Assembly: GCF_000381925.1 (NCBI RefSeq)
Contig: NZ_KB907309.1
Span: 682,001-746,000 of the forward strand
DNA: 64,000 nucleotides
Origin: Nocardia sp. BMG111209
GTDB taxonomy: Bacteria; Actinomycetota; Actinomycetes; Mycobacteriales; Mycobacteriaceae
Direction of reading: 5' to 3'
Below the pieces are notes generated by a model that saw nothing but the letters and a program-made list of their open reading frames with translations, was not told the origin of the DNA and searched no databases. How positions within the stretch are numbered: position 1 is the first letter of the stretch; the number at the start of each line of letters is the position of its first letter. Positions 19,515-30,225 of this stretch are shown one piece after another. The translations under genes were made by a program, and so were the position numbers.

Positions 19515-19727
19515 TCAGGGGGTGGCGTTCAGGGCTCGGTCGATGATCTTGGTCAAGGCGTTCACAATGTTGTCGCCGGTGACGACGGTGTAGAGCACCG
19601 CGCCGAAGGCCGCGGCTGCGATCGTGCCTATCGCGTACTCGACCGTACTCATGCCGGCATCGTCGACCAATGCCAGCGTCAGGCGAATCCGCAAGGTGCG
19701 CAACGCCCCTCGAACCGTCGATCGCAT
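19515..19727 (-). CDS. DUF4244 Flp-pilin-like protein
   Basis: A 70-residue small protein corresponding to Rv3656c. It has a basic N-terminus, then AGMSTVEYAIGTIAAAAFGAVLYTVVTG: the GMSTVEYAIG sequence with Glu at +5 of the likely cleavage site and one hydrophobic helix, as in Flp major pilins. It is probably the structural subunit of the tad apparatus. Unlike its neighbours it is not overlapped and has its own strong AGGAGAG ribosome site, which fits a need for more copies. Confidence 0.85.
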   Translation of the reverse strand: MRSTVRGALRTLRIRLTLALVDDAGMSTVEYAIGTIAAAAFGAVLYTVVTGDNIVNALTKIIDRALNATP

Positions 19728-19784
19728 AGATCTCTCCTTCCTCTCCGATCGGCACGGTCCGTCCGTGCCAGGTTCCGACGTCAG

Positions 19785-20381
19785 TCACGGCAACCCACCA
19801 CCCAGCACCCGGTCGGCCAGACCGATCACCACAGGCACGATGCCGAGGCATACGAAGGCCGGTAGGAAGCACAGCCCGAGTGGTCCGGCGACCAGCGTGC
19901 CCGCGCGGGCAGCCCGCGCGGTGGCCGCGTCGGTGACCCCCGCGCGACAGCGCTGCGCCACCTCCGCGACCGCATCGGCGAGCGCCGCGCCGGAACGGGC
20001 CGACCGTCGCACCAGCCGGGCCAGTGTCCGCAATTCGTCGGAGCGGGCGTCGGCCGCGGCGCGCTCCCATGCGGCGACCGGGTCGGCGCCGAGCGCCAGC
20101 AGGTCGGCTGCACGCCGCAGCGATGGTGCCAGTGGACCCCCGGCCCCGGCAGCGACCGCGCGCGCAGCCGCCGCGATCGGCAGTCCTGCCCGCAGGCAGG
20201 CTGCCAGTAGATCGAATACCGCCGCTGCGGCCAACGGATCGGATTCGGTTGTCGGTCGCGAAATACTTTGTGCTGGAGTGACTTTCCCGATGAGTGCGTG
20301 CAGACGTCCGGCGGCAACGCCGCGATGCGGCAGTACCAGCAGAGTCGCGGCGAGCAGAGCCATCGACAGTGTGCCCGTCAT
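19785..20381 (-). CDS. tadC: type II secretion system F family protein (TadC-like)
   Basis: A 198-residue inner-membrane platform protein like Rv3657c. The T2SSF core is seen in AAAAVFDLLAACLRAGLPIAAA and ARLVRRSARSGAALADAVAEVA, and the C-terminus has a hydrophobic helix (LVAGPLGLCFLPAFVCLGIVPVVIGL). It works with TadB and the CpaF ATPase to move pilin subunits through the membrane. Its ATG (20379-20381) overlaps the tadB stop as ATGA. Confidence 0.88.
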   Translation of the reverse strand: MTGTLSMALLAATLLVLPHRGVAAGRLHALIGKVTPAQSISRPTTESDPLAAAAVFDLLAACLRAGLPIAAAARAVAAGAGGPLAPSLRRAADLLALGADPVAAWERAAADARSDELRTLARLVRRSARSGAALADAVAEVAQRCRAGVTDAATARAARAGTLVAGPLGLCFLPAFVCLGIVPVVIGLADRVLGGGLP

Positions 20382-21670
20382 CGCGACACCCGCTCGGTGA
20401 TCGCGTCGGTCCACCACACTCCCGCACAGGCCAGTGCGGTACCGAGCGGCAGCAGCACCGTTCCCGGACCTCGACCGAGCAACAGGCCGATCGGGTGGGC
20501 GCCCATCAACTCGCCGAGCGCGACCCCGAGCAGGGGCAGGCCCGAGAGCACGAGTGCTGTGGCACGGGCACCGGCCAGCCCAGCGGTGGCGCTCTCCCGG
20601 AACCGCATTCGGCCGGACAGATCGGTCCGGGCCGCGGCCAGCAGCTCGACGAGTGCGAGTCCGTGCTGCTCGGCCAACCGCCACGCCGTCGCGATCCGAG
20701 CCAGCTCGTCCTGGAGAACCGTTCCGGGAGAGCACAAACCGTCCGCCACCGAACCACCCAGGCGACCGCGCGCGGCGCCGACCGTCAGTGCCCGGCCCGC
20801 AGTTCCAGTCAGATCGGAGGCGGCGCTGGCGGCAGCAGCACTGGGATGAGCGCCCACCCGCAACTCGCCGATCACCGCCTCCAACCCCTCTGCCAGCGCA
20901 CGACACTCGCGGTCGTGCTCTTGCTTGCTCCTGCCTCGTCGGATCCGGACACCAGCCGTGACCGCGACCAGGCACACCGCGATCAAGACGCCGATGCCCG
21001 CGAACGCCGCGACTGTCGGCACCACCAAGACGCAGGCTCGAAACAACAACCGGGAAGGGACTTTTCGCTCCGGCCGACGTGACACGAGCAGGACCGACAA
21101 CCGTCTACGTGACCGGGCTCCCGGCCACGCCAGCAATGCGACGGCGCAGAAGACGAGCGTCCACGGCCGCGGTCCGCAACCGGTGAGCCCGGCAGTCCAG
21201 ACCGGCAATGCGATGGGCGAGCCGACATTCGACCACATCCGGACGTCGAACTCGGCTCGTCCAACCGTCCAGCGAACCGAAACAGACGGTGCTGCAACGA
21301 AAGCCGCTGACTTCCGACTGCGTGCCGACATCAGATTGCGTGCCGACTTCTGACTGTGCGCCGATGCCATTCCGGCGAGAGTCCGCACCACAGACACCGG
21401 ACGAAGGCGCAGGACCGGCTTCTCGTCACGCCCTATGAGCCACGCGCCTCGCGACATCGGCACAGACACCGCGCGACCCGGCATCGAGCGCTTCCGGATG
21501 GATCGACCAAGCGCAGTGCTTCCGCTCCGCCGGGCATCGGCCCCGCACAGTGTCACTCCAGCCTTCGAGTCGCCGCCGGAGTGGTCGGTGGTGTGATCAC
21601 GAAACGACACTGTCCCGTTGACGAACGACGGCGTCTGGTGCTCGCACCCGATATGGGCGGGTGTGGTCAT
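20378..21670 (-). CDS. tadB: type II secretion system F family protein (TadB-like) with an unusual N-terminal extension
   Basis: Read from the ATG at 21670, which overlaps the cpaF stop as ATGA, this is a 430-residue protein. Its last ~285 residues are TadB-like (Rv3658c): hydrophobic WTLVFCAVALLAWPG, ACVLVVPTVAAFAGIGVLIA, then the T2SSF domain with SAAAASAASDLTG and WRLAEQHGLALVELLAAAR, and two final helices. The first ~144 residues are not TadB-like: they are polar, Arg/Ser-rich and contain 6-residue repeats coded by 18-bp units. A start at 21238 (MWSNVGSP) would give the normal family length. Coupling favours the long form; family length favours the short one. Confidence 0.75.
   Translation of the reverse strand: MTTPAHIGCEHQTPSFVNGTVSFRDHTTDHSGGDSKAGVTLCGADARRSGSTALGRSIRKRSMPGRAVSVPMSRGAWLIGRDEKPVLRLRPVSVVRTLAGMASAHSQKSARNLMSARSRKSAAFVAAPSVSVRWTVGRAEFDVRMWSNVGSPIALPVWTAGLTGCGPRPWTLVFCAVALLAWPGARSRRRLSVLLVSRRPERKVPSRLLFRACVLVVPTVAAFAGIGVLIAVCLVAVTAGVRIRRGRSKQEHDRECRALAEGLEAVIGELRVGAHPSAAAASAASDLTGTAGRALTVGAARGRLGGSVADGLCSPGTVLQDELARIATAWRLAEQHGLALVELLAAARTDLSGRMRFRESATAGLAGARATALVLSGLPLLGVALGELMGAHPIGLLLGRGPGTVLLPLGTALACAGVWWTDAITERVSR
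21307..21360. repeat. three 18-bp direct repeats within the tadB extension
   Basis: Units GACTGCGTGCCGACATCA, GATTGCGTGCCGACTTCT and GACTGTGCGCCGATGCCA lie head to tail. They code 6-residue units around SARSRK in the N-terminal extension. With the 27-bp array they show that short in-frame repeats have expanded more than once in this operon. Confidence 0.7.
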
Positions 21671-22860
21671 GCCGAGGCTCCCAGCCGCTCGTCGAGGAGG
21701 CGGTGCAGTGCTGGGGCGGCGGGGGTGGGAGCGGCGTCGGAACGCCAGGCGGCTTCGATGGTGACGGTACCGTCGGGGCCACGGGTGACGAGTCCTACCT
21801 CACGGAGAGCGCGGGAGCCGTCGGCCCGGCGGTGCATGTGCAGGATCACCTGAACCGCGGCGGCGAGCTGGCTGTGCAGGGCGTCGCGGCCCATACCGCC
21901 CAGTGCCGCAAGGGCTTCCAGGCGAGCAGGGACCTCTCGCGGCGAGTTGGCGTGCACCGTACCGGCGCCGCCGTCGTGGCCGGTGTTCAGCGCGGTCAGC
22001 AGGTCTACGACCTCGGCGCCGCGAACCTCCCCGATGACGATGCGGTCGGGACGCATACGGAGTGCCTGACGGACCAGGTCGCGGACCGTAACAGTGCCTG
22101 CACCTTCGACATTCGCGGTGCGGGACACCAGCCGGATGACATGCGGATGGGGTGGGGCGAGTTCGGCGGCATCCTCGACGCAGACGATACGTTCGGCATC
22201 GTCGACCTCGGCAAGCAAGCCGGCCAGCAGGGTTGTCTTGCCCGCCCCGGTGCCGCCCACCACCAGGAAAGCCAGGCGCGCGCGAATGATGTGCTCCAGC
22301 AACACTTTCGCGGTGGCGGGGATGGTTCCGCCCGCGGCGAGGGAGGTGAGGTCGTGTGCGGCGGGGCGCAGCACGCGCAGGGAGACGCAGGTGCCGCCGT
22401 GGGCGATCGGGGCCAGGATCGCGTGCAGGCGCACGCCGAACGAATCACCCAGTGCGCCTTCGAGTTCCGGCAGGCGGCCGTCGACCCACGGCTGCGCGTC
22501 GTCGAGGCGGCGGCCGGCGGCCAGTGCGAGACGTTGCGCCAGACGGCGTACGGCGGCCTCGTCGGGGAATGTGATCGATGTGCGATGCAGGCCGTGTCCT
22601 CGGTCCACCCACACCGCATCGGGTGCGGTGACCAGGACGTCGGATACCTGCGGATCGTGCAGCAACGGTTCGAGGACGCCGGCTCCGGTCATCTCGGTCT
22701 GCAGCAGGCGCAGGGCGCGCAGCAGGTCGGTGTCGCCCAGTACACCGGCGGATTCGGCGCGGATCGCGGCGGCCAGCCGGGCCGGATCCGGACCGGCATG
22801 CTCGCCTGCCAGGCGTTCGCGAACCCGTTCCAGCAGTTCCGGAGTGACGAGGGTGGTCAT
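21667..22860 (-). CDS. cpaF: CpaF/TadA family pilus-assembly ATPase
   Basis: A 397-residue secretion ATPase like Rv3659c. It has Walker [10 protein letters not shown], the Asp box [10 protein letters not shown], Walker [17 protein letters not shown] and the His box [14 protein letters not shown]. It powers assembly or secretion of the Flp pilus from the cytoplasmic face. Its ATG at 22860 overlaps the stop of the ssd gene as ATGA. Confidence 0.94.
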   Translation of the reverse strand: MTTLVTPELLERVRERLAGEHAGPDPARLAAAIRAESAGVLGDTDLLRALRLLQTEMTGAGVLEPLLHDPQVSDVLVTAPDAVWVDRGHGLHRTSITFPDEAAVRRLAQRLALAAGRRLDDAQPWVDGRLPELEGALGDSFGVRLHAILAPIAHGGTCVSLRVLRPAAHDLTSLAAGGTIPATAKVLLEHIIRARLAFLVVGGTGAGKTTLLAGLLAEVDDAERIVCVEDAAELAPPHPHVIRLVSRTANVEGAGTVTVRDLVRQALRMRPDRIVIGEVRGAEVVDLLTALNTGHDGGAGTVHANSPREVPARLEALAALGGMGRDALHSQLAAAVQVILHMHRRADGSRALREVGLVTRGPDGTVTIEAAWRSDAAPTPAAPALHRLLDERLGASA

Positions 22861-23960
22861 CGGGTACCGCCACCGAGTTCGGCGAGGACCGCCTCGGCGG
22901 CGGTCCGCAGCGGTCCACGGGCCAGTGCCAGGCCGCCACGCTCCAGGCGGACATCCAGGCCGGGTTCGGCTCTGATCGCGGCCAGCAGTGGCAGACCCAG
23001 TGCGTCGGCCACTTCGGCGGCTCGGAGACCGCCCGGGGCGGGGCCTCGAACTATCAAGGTCTGGTTGGTGTTTCGTTCGCCGATGTATGCGGATACCGCT
23101 TGGGCAGCGGCTACCGCGCGCAGCCGGGCCGGTACCACCAGGACGACCAGATCGGCGGCGTCGAGCATGCGGTCGGTATGGGGGCCGCGCTCACCGGACA
23201 CGTCGCACACGACCAGATCGCCGGCGCCGCGGGCGGCGGACAGGACCGCCTGAACGGCGGCAGGTCCCGGTTCGTCCGGGACGCGGCCGTCGAGGGCTCG
23301 ACCGCATGCCAGCACACCCAGGCCGGGCGCCGCGGCGGGCAATGCAGCATGCAGTGCCGAGGCGGCGACCCGGCCGTCCCGGACGACGAGGTCGGGCCAG
23401 CGCAGGCCGTCGACCGCTTCGACTCCCAGCAGGAGGTCGATGCCGCCGCCGAGGCGGTCACCGTCGACGACCACGGTTTCGGGGCGGAAGCGACGGGTCG
23501 CGGCGACGATGGCGATCGCCGCGGTCAGGACGGAGGCGCCCGCGCCTCCGGTGGCCCCCGCGACCGCGACCACCGTCCCGTCCGCACCGGTCGCCTCGGA
23601 TTCGGCGAACGCCTCGATGAGACGGTCGGCATCGTCCGGTAGCGCGAACACTCGATCGGCGCCGACGGTCGCGGCGGCCTGCCAATCGGGCAGGGCCGGT
23701 TCGCCTTCGGTGACCAGGATGGTGTCGGACCTGCGTGGATATCGGGACAGTTCCGCCGTGGCGACCGTGGCGCTGTCGAGCACCACGAGCGCGGCTTCGG
23801 TCCAGAGACGCCGCCCTGGTGGCGCGGATTGCTCGTCCAGGTGACGGTCGGCTGCCGCGGCGATCCGGCGGACTTCGTCGCGCAGCCGGTGCTCTGCGAT
23901 CAGCATCAGCGCGGAGGGTGTGGTCGATTCGGAACCCATGCGGCCCAGAGTCGCGTCCAT
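22857..23960 (-). CDS. ssd: CpaE/Ssd-like MinD-type protein
   Basis: A 367-residue protein like Rv3660c (septum site-determining protein Ssd), which also resembles CpaE of tad operons. An N-terminal receiver-like region is followed by a MinD/ParA-type ATPase domain with the deviant Walker A VAGATGGAGASVL. The usual KGG lysine is replaced (GATGGAG), so ATP binding may be altered, as in the M. tuberculosis protein. It would localise the pilus machinery or influence septum placement. The start at 23960 (MDATLG) is chosen; upstream frame is of non-protein composition. Confidence 0.85.
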   Translation of the reverse strand: MDATLGRMGSESTTPSALMLIAEHRLRDEVRRIAAAADRHLDEQSAPPGRRLWTEAALVVLDSATVATAELSRYPRRSDTILVTEGEPALPDWQAAATVGADRVFALPDDADRLIEAFAESEATGADGTVVAVAGATGGAGASVLTAAIAIVAATRRFRPETVVVDGDRLGGGIDLLLGVEAVDGLRWPDLVVRDGRVAASALHAALPAAAPGLGVLACGRALDGRVPDEPGPAAVQAVLSAARGAGDLVVCDVSGERGPHTDRMLDAADLVVLVVPARLRAVAAAQAVSAYIGERNTNQTLIVRGPAPGGLRAAEVADALGLPLLAAIRAEPGLDVRLERGGLALARGPLRTAAEAVLAELGGGTR

Positions 23961-24495
23961 CTCTGGCCTCCGACAGTGCCGATCGACCGAATGTGGACAA
24001 CTCGGGGGGTGTGAGCAGAATCGGTACCGCCGGTGCCAGACATATGCGATCACCGCATCACCGGCCGCTGCGGACCGAACAGCACTGCCGAACGGACAAG
24101 CCAGCGGAGTGTGAACCGGTCCGAAGGCAGTGAGAGTCGCGCCGGGGGAGCGGATCGGTCACCACTGGAGTTCGGCGCCCTGCCCGATTGTGGTGGCGGG
24201 TACGGCAGCTCGTCCGAATGGTGGGCGCACACCGTTCGACGGTCCGGTTCCGACGGCACTGGCGGATGTACTTCCAGTGCGTCCGCGAAGGCGGCGAGCG
24301 GGTCCGACGACGAGACGGAAGACACAGTCGGCGAACGGGTTCGGACCGATACCGGTCGGGTTCCGAGTTGTGTGCAAGACCGACGAACCACCGTCGTGCC
24401 CGGGAAACCGCTCTGCGCGCGGGCCGAAATCATGTCGCGGGATCCAGAGCGATCCGACATCGAAGATGGAGTGCCGCAGGAAATGACCTGGTCGG
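23961..24495. other. gene-free leader between ssd and the 6C RNA
   Basis: A 535-bp interval with long arginine-rich open frames that do not resemble proteins. It should hold the promoter of the leftward tad operon. No repeat or clear hairpin is seen apart from the neighbouring RNA gene. Confidence 0.5.
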
Positions 24496-24592
24496 AAATA
24501 GAAGACGGCCCCAGCCGGGGGGGAGGAGGCTGGGGCCGTCGGGTTCAGCCCCGGGGGGTCGGGCTGAACACGCCTGGACCATGTCCAGGTGT
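24496..24592 (-). ncRNA. 6C RNA (B11-like small RNA)
   Basis: On the minus strand two GC stems carry loops with runs of six or more C: GTTCAGCCC/GGGCTGAAC (24543-24569) with loop GACCCCCCG, and GACGGCCCCAGCC/GGCTGGGGCCGTC (24504-24540) with a C8 loop, followed by TTCTATTT as terminator. A short stem CCTGGAC/GTCCAGG (24573-24589) lies at the 5' end. A TACTAT -10 box (24598-24603) puts the start near 24592. The two C-rich loops define the 6C family of actinobacteria; in M. tuberculosis (B11) it is at the same place, between ssd and the HAD gene. Genes under its control are not shown here. Confidence 0.9.
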
Positions 24593-24713
24593 CAGCAATA
24601 GTACACCCAGGCACCGCACGAAACGCAAGTCCGTCGATCGCCACAATCCGGTTCCGCACGTCCCCCCGAACCTGGTCACCCGCACGACTGCCGAGTTCCC
24701 TATCCTTGACCGC

Positions 24714-25823
24714 GTGACGGAGACCACCGGCGCCGGCGCCGAATCAAAGTCTGTTGCGGGCGCCGAACCGAAGGCAGTGGCGGGCGCCGAACCGGAGTCT
24801 GTGACGCCCGCTGGATCGCAGTCTGCGGATGACGCCGGCTCGAAGTCGATGGCCGACGACCCCGACGCCGGGGTGCGCGACGAGTCCGCCGAGGACAACG
24901 CGGTGACCGAAGCGCGGACCAACGGCGTGGGTGCGAAGGCCGCGATTTCGGCGCACACCGCGTCGGGCAACGGCTCGAGGTCCGCGCCCGATGCGGTCGC
25001 ACACGCCGCGACGGGAACCCATCCGGGCGGAGAGTCGGGCCGGGTGGCGGCCTTCTTCGATCTGGACAAGACGGTCATCGCGAAGTCGAGCGCATTCGCG
25101 TTCAGCAAGCCGTTCTTCGCCCAGGGCCTGCTGAACCGCGGCACCGTGCTCAAGGGCAGTTACGCGCATTTCCTGTTCCTGCTCTCCGGCGCTGATCACG
25201 ATCAGATGGAGCGGATGCGGGAGTACCTGACCAAGATGTGCGCCGGTTGGGATGTCCAGCAGGTGAAGTCCATCGTCGCGGAGACCCTGCACGACATCGT
25301 CGATCCGCTGATCTACGCGGAGGCGGCCGACCTGATCGCGGACCACAAGATCCGTGGCCACGATGTCGTGATCGTCTCCGCCTCCGGCGAGGAGATCGTG
25401 GCGCCGATCGCGGCCGCGCTCGGCGCGACACATACCGCCGCGACCCGGATGGTGGTCGAAAACGGAAGGTACACAGGCGTTGTCGAGTTCTACTGCTACG
25501 GCGAGGGTAAGGTGCGCGCGCTGCAGGAACTCGCCGCGGAGCACGGCTACGACCTGACCCGTTGCTACGCGTACTCGGATTCGATCACCGATGTGCCGAT
25601 GCTGTCGGCGGTCGGCCATCCCACGGCGGTCAATCCGGATCGAGCGCTGCGCCGGGAGGCCACGACCCGAGGCTGGCCGATCCTGACATTCTCCGATCCG
25701 GTATCGCTGTGGTCGCGGATCCAGACCCCGTCCTCGGCGACGATCGCCGCCAGTGTGGCGGTCGGGCTCAGCGCGGTGCTGGCGGGCGCCATCAGTTACC
25801 GGCTGCTACGCCGGCGGCAGTGA
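24714..25823 (+). CDS. HAD-IB family phosphatase with C-terminal membrane helix
   Basis: A 369-residue protein like Rv3661 (SerB-like). The first ~105 residues are low-complexity (Ala/Ser/Asp-rich, AGAEPKAVAGAEPESV). The phosphatase follows: motif I FFDLDKTVIAKSS, motif II VSASGEE, a Lys in KVRALQELA, motif III YSDSITDVPML. The C-terminus has a membrane helix (ATIAASVAVGLSAVLAGAISY) and a basic end. Family members hydrolyse phosphoserine or phospholipid-type substrates; the substrate is unknown. The GTG at 24714 sits 13 bp after the start of TATCCT, so the message is probably leaderless. Confidence 0.87.
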   Translation: MTETTGAGAESKSVAGAEPKAVAGAEPESVTPAGSQSADDAGSKSMADDPDAGVRDESAEDNAVTEARTNGVGAKAAISAHTASGNGSRSAPDAVAHAATGTHPGGESGRVAAFFDLDKTVIAKSSAFAFSKPFFAQGLLNRGTVLKGSYAHFLFLLSGADHDQMERMREYLTKMCAGWDVQQVKSIVAETLHDIVDPLIYAEAADLIADHKIRGHDVVIVSASGEEIVAPIAAALGATHTAATRMVVENGRYTGVVEFYCYGEGKVRALQELAAEHGYDLTRCYAYSDSITDVPMLSAVGHPTAVNPDRALRREATTRGWPILTFSDPVSLWSRIQTPSSATIAASVAVGLSAVLAGAISYRLLRRRQ

Positions 25824-25851
25824 CCTGCATGTTTCGATTCCCACACAGGGC

Positions 25852-25880
25852 TTGATGTGAGGCGGCTCACAGAGTAACAA
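25852..25880 (+). promoter_or_regulatory. sigma-A-type promoter of the Ms1-like RNA
   Basis: TTGATG (25852-25857), 17 bp, TAACAA (25875-25880). It is one of the best-spaced promoters of the window and points to a start near 25888. Confidence 0.7.
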
Positions 25881-25887
25881 TGGTGCC

Positions 25888-26186
25888 ACGGAAGGACGGA
25901 AGGCCAGGATCGCGCCGGAAGAGAAGGCCCGATCTCCCTACCCACCCTTCCCGGCACGGTAGCCGGGCACCCACGCGGAGCGCGCCGCGACAAGGGCAAC
26001 AGCGTTGTGGGCTTGCGAGATCCGGGGCCGCGGTGGCGAGAGCCTCGCACGGGTTGCGGGGATGAACCACCGGGAACTGGAGGCTCGCCGAGGCCGCAGA
26101 ACACAACCCGACCAGCACGCATGGTAACCGGGCTGTCCGTGCCAGCGGGCGGTGAGGCCACGAGGGCCACACCGCCCGCTTGCGTG
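25888..26186 (+). ncRNA. Ms1/MTS2823-like abundant small RNA
   Basis: A gene-free stretch of about 300 nt begins with a strong promoter and ends in a terminator hairpin, GCGGGCGGTG ... CACCGCCCGC, then TTGCGTGTG. The place (between the Rv3661-like and Rv3662c-like genes), strand and length agree with MTS2823 of M. tuberculosis and Ms1 of M. smegmatis, an RNA that binds core RNA polymerase in stationary phase. Several long internal complementarities are seen, for example GGCGAGAGCCTCGC with GAGGCTCGCC. Identity rests on synteny and architecture, not on a covariance search. Confidence 0.72.
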
Positions 26187-26192
26187 TGCGGA

Positions 26193-26936
26193 TCAGGCGG
26201 CGCTGTCGGCGATGGAGCGCGCTTCCCGGGCGCCGTCCTCCAGCGCTTCGCAACAGAGCAGCGTCCATTCGCGCACCCCGTCGGGACCGCCGCCGGCGAA
26301 TCCGGCGGCCGCATCGTGATAAGCCTGCCGACGGCGCAACCAGAACACTTCCGGCACGCCGAGGGCGCGCGGATCCAGGCCACTGGACACCGTGACCAGT
26401 CGCGCGGCGGCGCGGGCGACCAGGCCGTCGGCGGTGCCGAACGGCCGCAGCGCCAGCAACTCGCCGTGCACCACGGCCGCTACCACCGGGGCGGGGGCAT
26501 TGGACGTCAGCACGGTCTGGGCCAGCAGGTCCAATCGCTGCGCGATCCCGGATTCGGCACGGGGACGGCCCAGCAATTCCGGATCCGCGACCAGATCGGT
26601 GGCCGCCAGTAGGTGCAGGCGGGCCAGGGCCTGTAGCGGGGCACGCTGCCAGACGCCGGCGAGATTCCGCAGCGCGTCGCCGTCGAGCGCCTGCCCGATC
26701 CGCAGCGCCCCGGCCAGGACCGGATCGGCGACCTGCCCGTCCGGCGGCAATTCGGTACCGGCGCCATCGATCGCCGCCGACGACCGGGCGGCCCGGACCG
26801 CGGCCTCCGCCGCCGTCACTGCCCAGCCACGGCGGTTGGCGCGATGCATGTGCACCTGAGCGAGCGCATCACGGGCCCGCTCGGCGGCCTCGCGCACGCC
26901 GGGCAGATCGGCCAGGGGTTGCAGCACATCGGTCAC
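26193..26936 (-). CDS. degenerate Fic-fold-like protein (Rv3662c type)
   Basis: A 247-residue helical protein in the position of Rv3662c. Its central part LLALRPFGTADGLVARAAARLV resembles a Fic core motif (HPFxxGNGRxxR) in which the catalytic His is Arg and GNGR is ADGL. If it is a Fic-derived protein it should not AMPylate by the standard mechanism. The N-terminal half is a helical bundle with SSAAIDG as in Fic inhibitor or TGxEGN-like sequences. The start is the GTG at 26936. Function unknown. Confidence 0.75.
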   Translation of the reverse strand: MTDVLQPLADLPGVREAAERARDALAQVHMHRANRRGWAVTAAEAAVRAARSSAAIDGAGTELPPDGQVADPVLAGALRIGQALDGDALRNLAGVWQRAPLQALARLHLLAATDLVADPELLGRPRAESGIAQRLDLLAQTVLTSNAPAPVVAAVVHGELLALRPFGTADGLVARAAARLVTVSSGLDPRALGVPEVFWLRRRQAYHDAAAGFAGGGPDGVREWTLLCCEALEDGAREARSIADSAA

Positions 26937-27527
26937 GCCCTCACGCTACTGTCACGCCGGTAGCGGCAGATTCCGGCCCGGACGGGGTCCGGCAGCCGTT
27001 GAGCGTATGCGACCGATCGAACAATTCGACGGTGGGTGGACGGGGCTCCTCCGGTGACGATCCGCAGAATCAGGGCCGGGGGCGATGAAGGACGTCCGGA
27101 CCTATCCGGCGGACTGCCACAACAAGCCGAGAACTGTTGCGTAACAGTTGATTACGAGATCCGGGCACATCGGACCGTGCTGCGGTGGCAGGATGTCCCC
27201 CGGCGGAACGAGAGATCGACCGCGCTGCGGGTTCCGTTGCACACCAAGGTATCTCACCACCCGGGCGACCTCTGTGCCACGACGGGGACGTCCGCCTGTT
27301 CCGTTGCGCACCAAGGTATCTCATCGGTTCCGGAATATCCCGGCCGGATGGCGGGCAATCGGCACATCGCCGGGCGGTCGCGGCACCCTCGCGTCGGTGC
27401 CCGTTCGTCGGCAATCGGCGGTTTCGGCGTCCGAACGGGACGTGCCCACGACCCCGGTTACCGTCCGTTAGGGTCGGAACGTGGCCGCGGTCACCCCGGC
27501 CGAAGCGCATGCGAAAGAAGAGACGAC
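26937..27527. other. long intergenic region upstream of acs
   Basis: A 591-bp interval between the Fic-like gene and acs, where M. tuberculosis carries the dpp operon. It contains two 26-bp direct repeats (27231-27256 and 27298-27323). Arginine-rich open frames here are not protein-like. The acs promoter should lie in the last 100 bp. Confidence 0.55.
27231..27323. repeat. two 26-bp direct repeats
   Basis: GTTCCGTTGCACACCAAGGT plus ATCTCA at 27231-27256 recurs at 27298-27323 with one change (A to G at position 11). The copies are 67 bp apart and about 200 bp before the acs ATG, and the rest of the interval is unrelated. They may be operator sites or the trace of a small mobile repeat. Confidence 0.75.
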
Positions 27528-29477
<1,950 letters not shown>

Positions 29478-29677
29478 CCCGGAAGGCTCGGGACACACCG
29501 AATTACGAGGGTTCGGCGACCACCGCGACAATCCGCAGCGGCGGTCGCTGAACCATCGGCGGTCAAACGCTAGTGTTGCGACCGGGCCGTGTGTGGGTAG
29601 GCGCGCGGCCGCAGGCGACCGCCGCGGCACGACGCGGCCGGCCGGGCAGCACCGGAACATCGAGAAGGGTCGAGTAA

Positions 29678-30202
29678 TTGAGCTTCACACAGGGCGGTAA
29701 CGGGAGCGACGGGGGCCGCAATCGGACCATCACCTCGATTCCGCTGTCCGGCGTCGACACCACCGCGGCCGCCACCATCGGCGATCTCGTCCGCGATGCC
29801 TCCGAGCAGGTGTCGACCCTGGTCCGGGCCGAGGTGGAGCTGGCCAAGACCGAGGTGGGTCGCGAGATCCGCAAGGCCCTGCAGGGCAGCGTGTATTTCA
29901 TCGCGGCGCTGACCATCCTGTTGTTCAGTACCTTCTTCTTTTTCTTCTTCCTCGCCGAACTGCTGAACGTCTGGCTGCCGCGGTGGGCGTCGTTCCTGAT
30001 CGTGTTCGGCCTGATGCTGCTCGCCACGGCCGGGCTCGGGCTGCTCGGCTATCTGAAGGTCCGCAGGCTGCGGGCGCCGGCCAAGACCATCGAGAGCCTC
30101 AAGGAGACTCGTTCGGTGCTGCCGCACGGACTGGGCGCACACGCCGAGCCGGTTTCCGCCGGACCCGATGAACACGTGGTAACCGAAAGGTCCGGGCGGT
30201 AA
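29678..30202 (+). CDS. phage holin family (holin-X) membrane protein
   Basis: A 174-residue protein like Rv3669. After a soluble first part comes the amphipathic DLVRDASEQVSTLVRAEVELAKTEV, then two membrane helices (VYFIAALTILLFSTFFFFFFLAEL and WASFLIVFGLMLLATAGLGLLGYL) and a polar tail. This is the actinobacterial DUF1469/holin-X arrangement; it is a bacterial membrane protein rather than prophage. The start is TTG at 29678. It is followed 23 bp later by the EphE-like gene, likely in one operon. Confidence 0.84.
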   Translation: MSFTQGGNGSDGGRNRTITSIPLSGVDTTAAATIGDLVRDASEQVSTLVRAEVELAKTEVGREIRKALQGSVYFIAALTILLFSTFFFFFFLAELLNVWLPRWASFLIVFGLMLLATAGLGLLGYLKVRRLRAPAKTIESLKETRSVLPHGLGAHAEPVSAGPDEHVVTERSGR

Positions 30203-30225
30203 TTCGCCTACTACGCTCCGACAGC

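Noticed and set aside
29678..30202. Prophage remnant because of the holin-like protein
   Set aside because: No other phage gene is near and the gene is in a conserved chromosomal order; it is an actinobacterial membrane protein.
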